A program made the position numbers and the translations under genes. The notes under the pieces were generated by a model. That model saw nothing but the letters and a program-made list of their open reading frames with translations. It made no database searches and had not been told where the DNA came from. Shown here in pieces: positions 17,618 to 26,548 of a DNA stretch of 64,000 nt. The stretch's first letter is position 1, and the number at the start of each line of letters is the position of its first letter. Origin of the DNA: PCRC01 sp017848435 (GTDB taxonomy: Bacteria; Pseudomonadota; Gammaproteobacteria; Burkholderiales; Burkholderiaceae_C); assembly GCA_965284315.1 (NCBI GenBank), contig OZ260072.1, positions 2,170,001 to 2,234,000 of the forward strand. Reading direction: 5' to 3'.

Positions 17618-19843
17618 TCATTTGCTGGTGGACGGGGGCTGGCCTTGCGCCAGCCGCACACCGGCGCCACGCACCTCGAAATGGATGTCGTCCAGCAGCT
17701 CGCCGTTCGCGGCCAGCAGCTGCAGCCGGTGTTTGCCGGGCCAGGGCAGCCAGGCCAGGCTGGCCCCGCGCGCCAGTGGCTTCCCGTCCAGTAGCCAACG
17801 CACGTTGCTGCCGCTGGCCTGCAGCTGCAGGCGCTGGCGGGTGGGAGGGATGTCGGGGTCGAGCGCCACGATGGTGCCAGGGGCCGGGCTGGTGATTCTG
17901 GCCGCTATTTTTGAGTCTTTTTGGCCTTGAGCCTTAGTGGAGTCTTGCGATTCAGCTCCTGAATCCATAGCAAATCTGGCCTGCGCCGTGCCCGGCAGGA
18001 ACCACTCGTCGCGCGCCGCTTCCAGGCCGGGGCCGAACTGAACGTGTGTGTGCTGCAGGCCGGCGGGCGGTGCGGGCGGGCGGCTGGGTTCGTGCTGGTG
18101 CAGGAACTGCATCACCGCCGCCCACACCGGCGCGGCGCCGCTGGTGCCGCTGACGTCCCACATCGGCGCGCCGCTGGTGTTGCCGACCCACACGCCCACG
18201 GTGTAGCGGGCCGAGTAGCCGAGCGCCCAGTTGTCGCGCAGGTCTTTGCTGGTGCCGGTTTTCACGGCGGTCCAGAAACGGGTGGCGAGCACGCTGTCGG
18301 TGCCAAAGGTGCGGGCGCGGGCGTGCGGATCGCTGAGGATGTCGGCCACCACGAACGCGGCACGCGGGTCGAGCACGGGGCGGCTGGGCAGGGCGGGGCC
18401 GGGGGTCAAGCGCCACGCGCTGGCCTGGCCGCCGTTGGCCAGCGCGCGGTAGGCGTTGGTGAGGTTCAGCAGCGAGACTTCGGCGCTGCCCAGCGCCAGG
18501 CTGAAGCCATAGTAGTCGCCGCTTTCCTTCAGGGGCAGGCCGAACGCACGCAGCTGCTTGTGAAAGGCGTCGGGCGAGACCATGGTCAGCGTGCGCACCG
18601 CCGGCACGTTGAGGGAGGCCGCCAGCGCGGTGCGCACCGACACCTGGCCTTTGAAGCGGTGGTCGTAGTTCTGCGGCACGTACAGGCCGCCGGCGGTGGG
18701 GATGTGGGTCGGTGCGTCGTCTAGCAGCGAGGCGGCGGTGAGCCGCTGCTGCGCAATCGCCTGCGCGTACAAAAAAGGCTTGAGGGTGGAGCCGGGCTGG
18801 CGCAGCGCCAGCACGTGGTCCACTTCGGCGCTGGTGCTGAGCGGGCCGGACGAGCCGACCCAGGCCAGCACCTCGCCGCTGGCGTTGTCGAGCACCAGCA
18901 CCGCGCCGTCCTGCACGTGGCGGCCGCGCAGCTCGCGCAGTTGCTGCTGCAGGCTCTGGCTGGCAAAGCGCTGCAGCGGCGCGCGCAGGCTGGTGGTCAG
19001 GCTTGTGGGGTGGGGCGCAGCGGTTTGCCGGAGCAGTTGCTGCGCCAGGTGGGGGGCGGTGCCTTCGCTCGGCGCAAAGGCCTTGCGCTGCAACGCCAGC
19101 GCGGTGAAGGTGTCGAGCCCGGTGCAGTCTGCCGAGCTGGTGGATCTTGCACTGCTGGCCATGGTTGTCAGCAGGCCGCAGGCGCGCTGGCTCACTTGCG
19201 CAGGCCGGGCGTTGGGGGCACGCACCAGCGCGGCGGCAATGGCCGCTTCGCGGTCGTCCAGCCCGTGCGGGGCTTTGTCGAACAGCGTCTGGCTCAGTGC
19301 GTCAATGCCCACCAGTTCACCGCGCAGCGGCACGAGGTTGAGCCAGGCTTCCAGGATTTGGTCTTTGCGCCAGCGGCGTTCCAGCACCTGCGCGGCCACG
19401 GTCTGGCCCAGTTTGGCGGTGAGGCTGCGGCCGCCGGGGCGGTGCTGCAGGTCGTCGTCCAGCAGGCCGGCGAGCTGCATGGTGATGGTGGAGGCGCCGC
19501 GCGTCTTGCTGTGCCACAGGTTGCCCCAGGCGGCGGCCGAGGCGGCGCGCCAGTCGACGCCGCTGTGTTCGTAGAAACGCCGGTCTTCGGAGAGCAGCAT
19601 GGCTTCGCGCAGCGCGGGCGAGATGTCGGCCAGTGCCACCCAGGGGCCACGCCGCACCGAAACGTCGGTGCGCAGGCGCTGCAGGGGGGCGCCGTGTCGG
19701 TCGGTCACCAGCACGTCTGAAGGCCTGAAATCGGCTTTGACATGCTCAAAAGCCGGGAGAGCCTTAGCCGAATCTAGCGACATTGCTACCAATAAAGTAG
19801 CAAACAGCGCGCGCAGCGGGCGTGCTGTCAGTCGACTTGTCAC
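17618..19843 (-). CDS. pbpC: Penicillin-binding protein 1C (PbpC) carrying two repeat insertions
   Basis: 741 residues. The transglycosylase domain has the catalytic-glutamate motif LLSEDRRFYEHSGVDW. The transpeptidase has SxxK at S352-K355 (PGSTLKPF), SLN, and KTGTSKDLRDNWALG. A C-terminal BiPBP_C beta domain begins near ITSPAPGTIVALDPDIPP. The start is GTG, overlapping the A2M stop by 4 nt. Bacterial A2M and PBP1C genes are a known conserved pair. Residues 15-35 (signal peptide region) and about 625-648 (linker before the C-terminal domain) are encoded by copies d and c of the dispersed repeat. Confidence 0.93.
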   Translation of the reverse strand: MTSRLTARPLRALFATLLVAMSLDSAKALPAFEHVKADFRPSDVLVTDRHGAPLQRLRTDVSVRRGPWVALADISPALREAMLLSEDRRFYEHSGVDWRAASAAAWGNLWHSKTRGASTITMQLAGLLDDDLQHRPGGRSLTAKLGQTVAAQVLERRWRKDQILEAWLNLVPLRGELVGIDALSQTLFDKAPHGLDDREAAIAAALVRAPNARPAQVSQRACGLLTTMASSARSTSSADCTGLDTFTALALQRKAFAPSEGTAPHLAQQLLRQTAAPHPTSLTTSLRAPLQRFASQSLQQQLRELRGRHVQDGAVLVLDNASGEVLAWVGSSGPLSTSAEVDHVLALRQPGSTLKPFLYAQAIAQQRLTAASLLDDAPTHIPTAGGLYVPQNYDHRFKGQVSVRTALAASLNVPAVRTLTMVSPDAFHKQLRAFGLPLKESGDYYGFSLALGSAEVSLLNLTNAYRALANGGQASAWRLTPGPALPSRPVLDPRAAFVVADILSDPHARARTFGTDSVLATRFWTAVKTGTSKDLRDNWALGYSARYTVGVWVGNTSGAPMWDVSGTSGAAPVWAAVMQFLHQHEPSRPPAPPAGLQHTHVQFGPGLEAARDEWFLPGTAQARFAMDSGAESQDSTKAQGQKDSKIAARITSPAPGTIVALDPDIPPTRQRLQLQASGSNVRWLLDGKPLARGASLAWLPWPGKHRLQLLAANGELLDDIHFEVRGAGVRLAQGQPPSTSK
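17905..17971 (-). repeat. 42-nt-core dispersed repeat, copy c (inside pbpC linker)
   Basis: Read with pbpC, the core is 17971-17930: GCTAT at 1-5 and a perfect ACTAAGGCT at 34-42. The arm contains GGCCAAAAAG and CAAAAAT. It is in frame 0 and encodes AMDSGAESQDSTKAQGQ, closely similar to the era copy (DSTKADGQ). Confidence 0.85.
19737..19801 (-). repeat. 42-nt-core dispersed repeat, copy d (pbpC signal peptide)
   Basis: Read with pbpC, the core is 19801-19760: GCTAC at 1-5, GTAGC at 13-17, TCGCTAGATT at 22-31 and CTAAGGCT at 35-42. It is in frame 0 and encodes ATLLVAMSLDSAKA, the hydrophobic core and cleavage region of the signal sequence. Confidence 0.85.
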
Positions 19844-22800
19844 TTTGTGGCCCCCACCTTCACCCGGGCGTTGGGCAACTCGCCATAGACCTCGGGCGCG
19901 TACATCGCTTCCACCCGGGTGGGGGGCAGCGCAAAGTCGCCGACGTTGTTCAGGCGCACGGTGTACTCCACCTTCACATTGCCTTTGGGCAGGTAATCAA
20001 AGTAGCTGCGCAGGGCCTCAAAGCTGCGCTCCTCGAACACCGGCACCGCGTTGCCGCCTTGTTTTTCGCCCTGGGTGGCGACCTCGGAGTCGCGCCCCAG
20101 ACCGCCGCCCAAAATGGTGGCGCCGCCGGGGAGGGGGTCGCTCACCACCACCCAGGTCATGTCGGCCGAGGCGTTGATCTCCAGCGTGACGCGCACGGTG
20201 TCGCCTCGGCTGAACTGGCCTTTGACCGCTTGCTGCGTGGGCGTGAGGGTTTTCTTGATCTGGTAGCCGGCGCTGAAGGGCTGGGTCAGTGGCACCGCCG
20301 CCAACGACTGCAGCGTGAGCCAGGGCTTGCCGGTGCCAAGTTGTGTGACGCTGAGCTTGTCGGCCGAGGTGTCTTTGCCCCAGGGCAGGGTCATGGAAAG
20401 GCTGGCGGCTGTTGCTGACTTTGCCCAGTCCACGCTGCCGCTGGCCGCCGCCGTGCTGGCGCGCGTGGTGCCGGTGACCGGGGTGGCCTCGAACCGGGTG
20501 GAGAACTTGCGCAGCGCCAGGCTGCCCCACAGGTTGGCGGTGGTGGTGCCCCAGGCGCCGCGCTGCTGGCGGGCCAGCAGGCCGGTGGCCACCCGCCCCA
20601 TGTCGTCTTTCCAGGCGGCGTCGTCCATCACCGTCAGCAGCAGTTGCGCGGCATTGGTGTCGGCGCTGGCCATCAGCCACCACCAGCCGTCGCTGCTGTC
20701 GGTGGAAAAGCCCATGCGCGTGCCCTGGTAGGCCAGCCGCGCGCGCAGGATCTGCATCGCCTCGGCCAGGCGCTCGCTGCGCTGCGGCGCGTCGGTCACC
20801 CGTTGCAGGACGTTGGCCCAGTGCAGCACCGCGTGGGTGGGCCACTGGTTGGGTGCCACGGTGATGCTGGCCAGCATGCGGCCCCGTGCCTTGCCGCCAC
20901 GCGCCAGGGCGTCCAGCGCCGCGAGCTTGCGCACGTCCAGGTCCTTCTGTGGGCTCCAGCCGCTGCGGCTGATGCGGCCTTCCACAAAGGCCGTCAGGCC
21001 GCGCTCCATGGTGGCGCGGGCGTCGGCGGGCAGCGCGAAGCTGGGGTCCTGGCTGGCGGCTTCTGCGCTGGCCAGCAGCAGGTAGGCGGTGAGCGCGTCG
21101 CTGCCGCGGTTGCTGTCGCCGTCGCGCGGCGGAAAGTAGGTCGCCAGGCCGTCGCCGTCGAGGTAGCCGGGCAGTTGCGCCACCAGCGTTTGCCAGAGTT
21201 TGGCGTCGCGCAGGCCAATCGCCTTGCTGGTTTTTTGCTCCAGGCAGGTGTAGGGGTAGCGGGCAAACCAGTCGCGTACGCCGGGCAGGCCGTCGGCCAG
21301 TTTGGCCTGCAGGCCCAGCTTCAAGCCGCCACGCACCTGGCCGTTGGTGGACAGGGCTGCTGGGGGCGGCTGCACCGCCAGGCTGGTGCTGCCGTCCAGT
21401 TGCACCAGCGTGGCCTGCTGCACCGTGACGGGCACGGCCGGCACGATGCGCTGGCTGGCCTTGAGCGCGTCCCGCGCCGGCGTGGTGCCTGCGGCGGTGC
21501 CGGTCTCGCGCGCGTCGATCTCCCAGAGGATGGCTTCGGCGCGGGTGAAGGCCAGTTGCGCGGGGGCGGTCACGTCCCACGCCACTTCTTTGGCTTCGCC
21601 GGCCGCCAGCTGGATGTTTTGGGGTGCGAGTGTGAGCAGCGTTGCGCGGGGCGACACGGTCACGGCCATCGCCCGCGCGGTGGTGTTGCGCAGCGTGAAC
21701 TGGGCGCGGTACTGGTCTTCCTCGCGCACCAGGGGCGGCAGGCCGCTGATGATCTGCAGGTCTTGTGTTGCGCGGATGCTGGTCTGGCCCGTGCCAAACA
21801 GGCCGGTGTCGGCGTCGGCCACGGCGACGATTTTGAAGCTGGTCAGTGCGTCGTTCAGCGGCACCGTCAGGGTGGCCTGGCCTTTGGCGTCCAGCAGCAC
21901 GCGCGGGTTCCACAGCAGCAGCGTGTCAAGCAGCTCGCGGGTGGGGCTGCGACCACCGCCGCCACCGGCCGCCACCGCCTTGCGGCCATAGTGGCGCCGG
22001 CCGATGATCTCCATCTGCGCGGTGGATGTTTCCACGCCCCAGCTGCGCCGTTGCAGCATCGCTTCCAGCAGGTTCCAGCTGGTGTTGGGCGAGAGTTCCA
22101 GCAGCGCCTGGTCTACCGCGGCCACCGCCACCTCGGCGTTGGCGGCGGGTTGGCCGTCGGGCCGGGTGGCGCTGATGGTCACTTTGGCCTGGCCACGCAC
22201 CGGGTAGCTGTCCTTGTCGGCCTTGACCGTGACCTTCAACTGGTGCGCCTGCGCACCGACGCGGATTTCGGCCGCACCCAGCCGGTAGGCGGGCTTGCTG
22301 AGGTCCACCAGCGCGGTGGGGGCCACGTAGTCACGGCCTTCGTGCCAGAACGCCGTCCACCATTGGCTGGGGGTCTTGTAGCCCCAGGTGAAAAACGAGT
22401 ACCAGGGCACGTCGCGCAGGCGGCCACGCAGGGCCAGCACGCTGACGTAGACGTTGGGTGCCCAGCCGTCCTGCACCTTCAGGCTGATGGTGGGGTCCTT
22501 GCCGTTGAGCTGCACCACCTGGGTCTCGACCACGCCTTCGCGCTCCACCGCCACCAGCGCGGTGGCAAAGCGGAACGGCATGCGCACCTGGAAGCGCGCG
22601 GTCTCGCCGGGCTGGTAGCTTTTCTTCTCGGCCAGCAGGTCCATGCGGTCGTGGTTCTCGCCACCAAACCACAGCTCGCCCTGGCGGGTGATGAAAATCG
22701 AGGTGGCGGCCTGGATGGTGTGGCTCTCGGCGTCGTGCGCCGTGACGACCAGTTCCACCTCGCCAGGTTGCTCAATGCGGGCCTCGCACACCAGCAGGCC

Positions 22801-25779
22801 GCGCGCGTCGCTCTTGCCCGAGCAGACGCTGCCGAGGTCTTTGAGCTCGGTGCGGTTGTCGTAACTGTAGAAGCCGCCGACCAACCGCTTGCGGCTGCTG
22901 GTGACAATGCGCGCCACCGCCTTCACGTCGAGCTTCACGCCGGCTTGGGGTTGGCCATTCAGGTCGAGCGCCACCGCCTGGAACACGGCCTTGTGCTTCA
23001 CCGAGGTCCAGCTCTCGGCCTTGATGCCGGTCATCACCGCCGCTGGCCACAGCACGGTGCTGCCGCGCAGCGTTTGCACCTCGCCGTTCGGGTCGGCGTA
23101 GGTGGCTTCCATCAGCAGATCCTGCGGCCGGGGCGAGGCGGTCAGCTTGGGCAGCGCAATGCGGCCAGTGCCGTTTTTGTCGAGCGTCAGCGCCAGGCGG
23201 CTGGCGACCACGCGCTGGTCTTGGGCCGCGCTGGGTTCTTCTTCGTCGCTGTCGACCTCGGTGGCGGTGCTGCGCGGCGCACGTGGGGGCGTGAAGCTGA
23301 AGTCGTCGTAGTCGCGCAGCACAAGTGCACGTTCACGCACCAGGGCCGACACCCGCACCGGCAGGTTGGCCGCAGGCCCGCCCGAGACGTAGTTGACCTG
23401 CACGTCGGCGGTGACCGCCTGGGCATTGACCAGCGGCCCTTTTTGCGCCGGGCCGACGCGGCCTTGCAGCACCGGCAGGCGGAATTCCTCTACGCGGAAC
23501 TGGCCGCTGGACAGGCTGCGGCCACTCTCGCTGTCTCCGGTCTGCAGCGCAATGTCGTACTGCCCCAGCTTGGCGCCGGGCGGCACCTGCCAGGTGTTGT
23601 CGGCACTCAGGCCACCGGTGGGTGTTTTGCGCCAGGCCAGTGGCTGCACAAAGCGCTGGCCACTGCCGGTGTGGGTGATGACCAGCGTCTCCGGCGGCTT
23701 GGCCGGCAGGCCGAAACCCTGGCTGGACTCGCTGCGCAGCAGGTGTTTCATGCCGACGGTTTCGCCCACGCGCAGCAGGTTGCGGTCGAGCACAGTGTGG
23801 GCGCGCTGGTCGGGCAGGGCGTCACGGCTGGTGGGCAGGTTGAAGCGCCAGGGCTCGATGCCACGCTGCCAGTCGCTCCAGGTGAAGGCCAGGTCTTCCA
23901 CCTGGTCGGCGCCAGTGGCGCGCGCGCTGACGAACCAGGCGCGGCGGTAGTCGTCGTCTTCGCCAGCGCCGCCATTGCTGTGACATGTCGGCGCTTCGGG
24001 CGGCACCTTGGCCAGCGCGGCAATGCCATTCGCGTCGGTGGTGGCGCGGGCCACCACCTGGCCCTGGCAGTCCGACACCTGCACCCGGGCGTTGGCGACC
24101 GGTTGGCCCTTGTCGAGCGAGGTCACCCAGGCCACGGCGTTCTCTCGGCCCGACTTGAAATGCACCGCGAGGTTGGTCACCAGCGCCGAGGTGCGGACGT
24201 AAAAGCGTCGCGGCGTGCCGAATTTGTCGTCGAGCAGGGCTTGGCCGAGCGCAGCCGATTCCAGCTCCAGCACGTGAAAGCCGGGCGTGAGCGGAATGCC
24301 CACCACCTCGAAGGGGCGTGGGTCGGCGCTGTCGGGCTTGGGCAGCTGCAGTGACTTCAACCCTGGCTGGCCCTGGAGCAGCGAGACCATGCGCGACTGC
24401 ACCGAGGTGACATCGCTGTCACCCACCGCAGGCGGCAGCGTGGCTTGCACATCCTTGGCCGCCTGTTTGCGGGTGACCCAGAAGTTGTCGTAGCGCTTCA
24501 CGCGCTGGAACCAGCGAACGATGTCGGCGTCCGTCTGCGGTTGCAGGTCGTTCACCTTGCCACCCACCTGCAGTGCCTGCGCTGGCAGCACCGCCTCCAC
24601 TTTGCGCAGCGTCACCGGCAGCAGGGGAGGCAGGCCAGGCTCGGCAAAACGCTCGACGATGCCGAACGGCGCGGCCGCGAACTTGGCCAGCGGCGGCATG
24701 GTGGCGGTGGCCACGGCGAGCGGGAAGCTGTCGGCATTGGCCAGTGCGCGGCCGGCGTCGTCGCGCAGGTCTTTGGGCAGTTCCAGCGTGAATTTCGTTT
24801 GTTCATTGAACAGCGCCTTGAAACGCACGCTGCTGACCAGCGCCGCGCCGGCCTCGTCGCTGTCGAGCGTGGGTTTGTAGGTCTGCTGGTCGGACTTGAG
24901 GCGGATGGCCTCGGCCTGCTTGCGTGGGATGGGCGCGGTGAAGCGCAGGGCCATCGGGCGGATCGGCAGACAGGCGGCCTGCGCGTTTTCACGCTCGCAG
25001 CTGAAGCTGGCGGTGAAGGGCTCGCGCACCTGGAAATCGAAGCGTTTCTCAACCTGGTTGGCCAGGCCGCTGGGGGTGGCCACGCCCTTGCCATAGACCA
25101 GTTGCATGCGCGTGGCGGGCGTCAGGCGCAGCGGGCAGCCGAATGCGACGAAGCGCTGGGGCTCTTTGGTGGCGGCCTTGGTCAGGCCCAGGTTTTTCAG
25201 CAAGGCCTCGCGGGTTTTGCTGTCCACCAGCTTGACCGGCAGGCGTTCGCCCACGCCCTCGGCGGTGCACCACAGGTTGGCCTGCAGGCTCTCGGTGGTG
25301 GCGGCGCCGTTGAGCTGCAGCACGAAGAGCTGCTCTTCGTCGACCGCGCCATAGCGTGGCCAGATCTGGCTGACAAAAGGCCCGCCGGTGTTGAACTGGA
25401 AGCGCTGCGTGCCCTTGAGCTGCTGGCCCGCCACGGAAGCCAGCGGCTGGTTGAGTTGCGCGGTGCAACGCACGCCGGGCGGCAGGTCGCGCGAGAACTC
25501 AAACACCCACTCGCGTTCGCTGTTCCAGCGGCCCGTGCCTTTGGACGCGTCGGCGTCGGAACAGCTCAGGGCGAGGGGGTCGGGCGCCTTGGCGTCGCCA
25601 AAACGGATGGCGGCTTCGTCGAACTTGACCACCACCTGGCGCACCTGCGCCACTTCTTTCTGGGGGGAGAAGCTGCTGACCTGAAAGGCCGAAGCCGCAT
25701 TGCTGAGGCTTGCCCCTGCCAGGAGCAGCGCACAGCGGGAGAAAAAACGACGGCCTGACGTGCTCGCGAATCGGTTCAT
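19840..25779 (-). CDS. Bacterial alpha-2-macroglobulin (YfhM type)
   Basis: 1979 residues. These periplasmic proteins trap foreign proteases and pair with PBP1C, which repairs peptidoglycan. The thioester motif is intact: C1512 in YTCLEQ. MG domains fill the N-terminal half, the central ANG/bait region follows, and the C-terminal receptor-like domain ends in NNVGDFALPPTRVEAMY. The signal peptide (about residues 1-32, cleaved after NAASA) has no lipobox cysteine, unlike E. coli YfhM, so the protein may be soluble in the periplasm. I chose the ATG at 25779, preceded by GGAGGG. It overlaps pbpC by 4 nt. Confidence 0.94.
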   Translation of the reverse strand: MNRFASTSGRRFFSRCALLLAGASLSNAASAFQVSSFSPQKEVAQVRQVVVKFDEAAIRFGDAKAPDPLALSCSDADASKGTGRWNSEREWVFEFSRDLPPGVRCTAQLNQPLASVAGQQLKGTQRFQFNTGGPFVSQIWPRYGAVDEEQLFVLQLNGAATTESLQANLWCTAEGVGERLPVKLVDSKTREALLKNLGLTKAATKEPQRFVAFGCPLRLTPATRMQLVYGKGVATPSGLANQVEKRFDFQVREPFTASFSCERENAQAACLPIRPMALRFTAPIPRKQAEAIRLKSDQQTYKPTLDSDEAGAALVSSVRFKALFNEQTKFTLELPKDLRDDAGRALANADSFPLAVATATMPPLAKFAAAPFGIVERFAEPGLPPLLPVTLRKVEAVLPAQALQVGGKVNDLQPQTDADIVRWFQRVKRYDNFWVTRKQAAKDVQATLPPAVGDSDVTSVQSRMVSLLQGQPGLKSLQLPKPDSADPRPFEVVGIPLTPGFHVLELESAALGQALLDDKFGTPRRFYVRTSALVTNLAVHFKSGRENAVAWVTSLDKGQPVANARVQVSDCQGQVVARATTDANGIAALAKVPPEAPTCHSNGGAGEDDDYRRAWFVSARATGADQVEDLAFTWSDWQRGIEPWRFNLPTSRDALPDQRAHTVLDRNLLRVGETVGMKHLLRSESSQGFGLPAKPPETLVITHTGSGQRFVQPLAWRKTPTGGLSADNTWQVPPGAKLGQYDIALQTGDSESGRSLSSGQFRVEEFRLPVLQGRVGPAQKGPLVNAQAVTADVQVNYVSGGPAANLPVRVSALVRERALVLRDYDDFSFTPPRAPRSTATEVDSDEEEPSAAQDQRVVASRLALTLDKNGTGRIALPKLTASPRPQDLLMEATYADPNGEVQTLRGSTVLWPAAVMTGIKAESWTSVKHKAVFQAVALDLNGQPQAGVKLDVKAVARIVTSSRKRLVGGFYSYDNRTELKDLGSVCSGKSDARGLLVCEARIEQPGEVELVVTAHDAESHTIQAATSIFITRQGELWFGGENHDRMDLLAEKKSYQPGETARFQVRMPFRFATALVAVEREGVVETQVVQLNGKDPTISLKVQDGWAPNVYVSVLALRGRLRDVPWYSFFTWGYKTPSQWWTAFWHEGRDYVAPTALVDLSKPAYRLGAAEIRVGAQAHQLKVTVKADKDSYPVRGQAKVTISATRPDGQPAANAEVAVAAVDQALLELSPNTSWNLLEAMLQRRSWGVETSTAQMEIIGRRHYGRKAVAAGGGGGRSPTRELLDTLLLWNPRVLLDAKGQATLTVPLNDALTSFKIVAVADADTGLFGTGQTSIRATQDLQIISGLPPLVREEDQYRAQFTLRNTTARAMAVTVSPRATLLTLAPQNIQLAAGEAKEVAWDVTAPAQLAFTRAEAILWEIDARETGTAAGTTPARDALKASQRIVPAVPVTVQQATLVQLDGSTSLAVQPPPAALSTNGQVRGGLKLGLQAKLADGLPGVRDWFARYPYTCLEQKTSKAIGLRDAKLWQTLVAQLPGYLDGDGLATYFPPRDGDSNRGSDALTAYLLLASAEAASQDPSFALPADARATMERGLTAFVEGRISRSGWSPQKDLDVRKLAALDALARGGKARGRMLASITVAPNQWPTHAVLHWANVLQRVTDAPQRSERLAEAMQILRARLAYQGTRMGFSTDSSDGWWWLMASADTNAAQLLLTVMDDAAWKDDMGRVATGLLARQQRGAWGTTTANLWGSLALRKFSTRFEATPVTGTTRASTAAASGSVDWAKSATAASLSMTLPWGKDTSADKLSVTQLGTGKPWLTLQSLAAVPLTQPFSAGYQIKKTLTPTQQAVKGQFSRGDTVRVTLEINASADMTWVVVSDPLPGGATILGGGLGRDSEVATQGEKQGGNAVPVFEERSFEALRSYFDYLPKGNVKVEYTVRLNNVGDFALPPTRVEAMYAPEVYGELPNARVKVGATK

Positions 25780-25845
25780 GTGCCCTCCACCCTTGGAGCG
25801 CACACCTTATCAGGCGGGCAGGTCAGGCGGAAGGCCCGACGGGGC

Positions 25846-26331
25846 TCAGGTGCAGGCTTTTTGCGTGCCGCAGCCGCCGTGCGCGTTGAGCTGGGCGGTT
25901 TCGGGGTTGGCCAGGACCTCGTCGGTGGTGGAGAAACCCACTTCCTTCAGGTACTGGGTCAGCCCGGCGTCTTTGGTTTTGGCGTGCTCGGGAAACCACT
26001 GCGCCAGCGCCTGGTTCATCACGGTAATGAAGCTGGTGTCTCCGGCCAATGCGCGTTTTTCCACCTCGCGCATGGTCTCGAGGATCATGGTGTGGTCTTT
26101 GCTGTGGCAGTTGTCGTCTTCCATGCCGGTGGCAATCATCCAGCGGTCTTCCTGCGCGAAGTGCTCCACCGTGTGCTCCAGCAGCTTCTGGAAGCGCTGC
26201 AGCCGGTTGGATTCGGTGGCCATGAAAGACGAGCGCAGCAGCTGCATGAACTCGCGGTGGGTGGCGTCGGTGCGCTCGTCGTCGAGTAGCAGGTCGTCAG
26301 ACCAGACGGGGAGGGACATGGATGCGTTCAT
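25846..26331 (-). CDS. Hemerythrin-domain protein
   Basis: 161 residues forming one four-helix hemerythrin domain. Likely di-iron ligands are in THREFMQLL, EHTVEHFAQED, CHSKDHTMI and WFPEHAKTKD. Bacterial single-domain hemerythrins bind oxygen for storage, sensing or delivery. The C-terminus has an unusual Cys/His tail (HGGCGTQKAC). The ATG at 26331 was chosen over one 12 nt inside. It lies 66 nt upstream of the A2M gene on the same strand; a functional link is not obvious. Confidence 0.85.
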   Translation of the reverse strand: MNASMSLPVWSDDLLLDDERTDATHREFMQLLRSSFMATESNRLQRFQKLLEHTVEHFAQEDRWMIATGMEDDNCHSKDHTMILETMREVEKRALAGDTSFITVMNQALAQWFPEHAKTKDAGLTQYLKEVGFSTTDEVLANPETAQLNAHGGCGTQKACT

Positions 26332-26548
26332 AGACACGAGTTTGCCAGATTGTCGGGAAAGGTGCGCACCGGGTTTGCGCGGGGTGGTGACGCGTGCGTG
26401 AAGAAAGAAACATGACATTGCCGAACCATCCTGTGGTTTGTACCGAGACCGCGTGTGCACTATGCCCAACCCGAGGGGACGAGCACTGTGTGCCGAAAGC
26501 GCCCGTATGAAAACTACAGTTTGTGTTTGTCTTGACGATGTAGCCAAG

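Noticed and set aside
20644..24354. 1236-codon ORF antisense to the A2M gene
   Set aside because: It is a shadow of the GC-rich codon pattern of the real gene; its Val/Gly/His/Ala-rich translation has no recognisable domain, while the minus strand encodes a full A2M with a thioester site.
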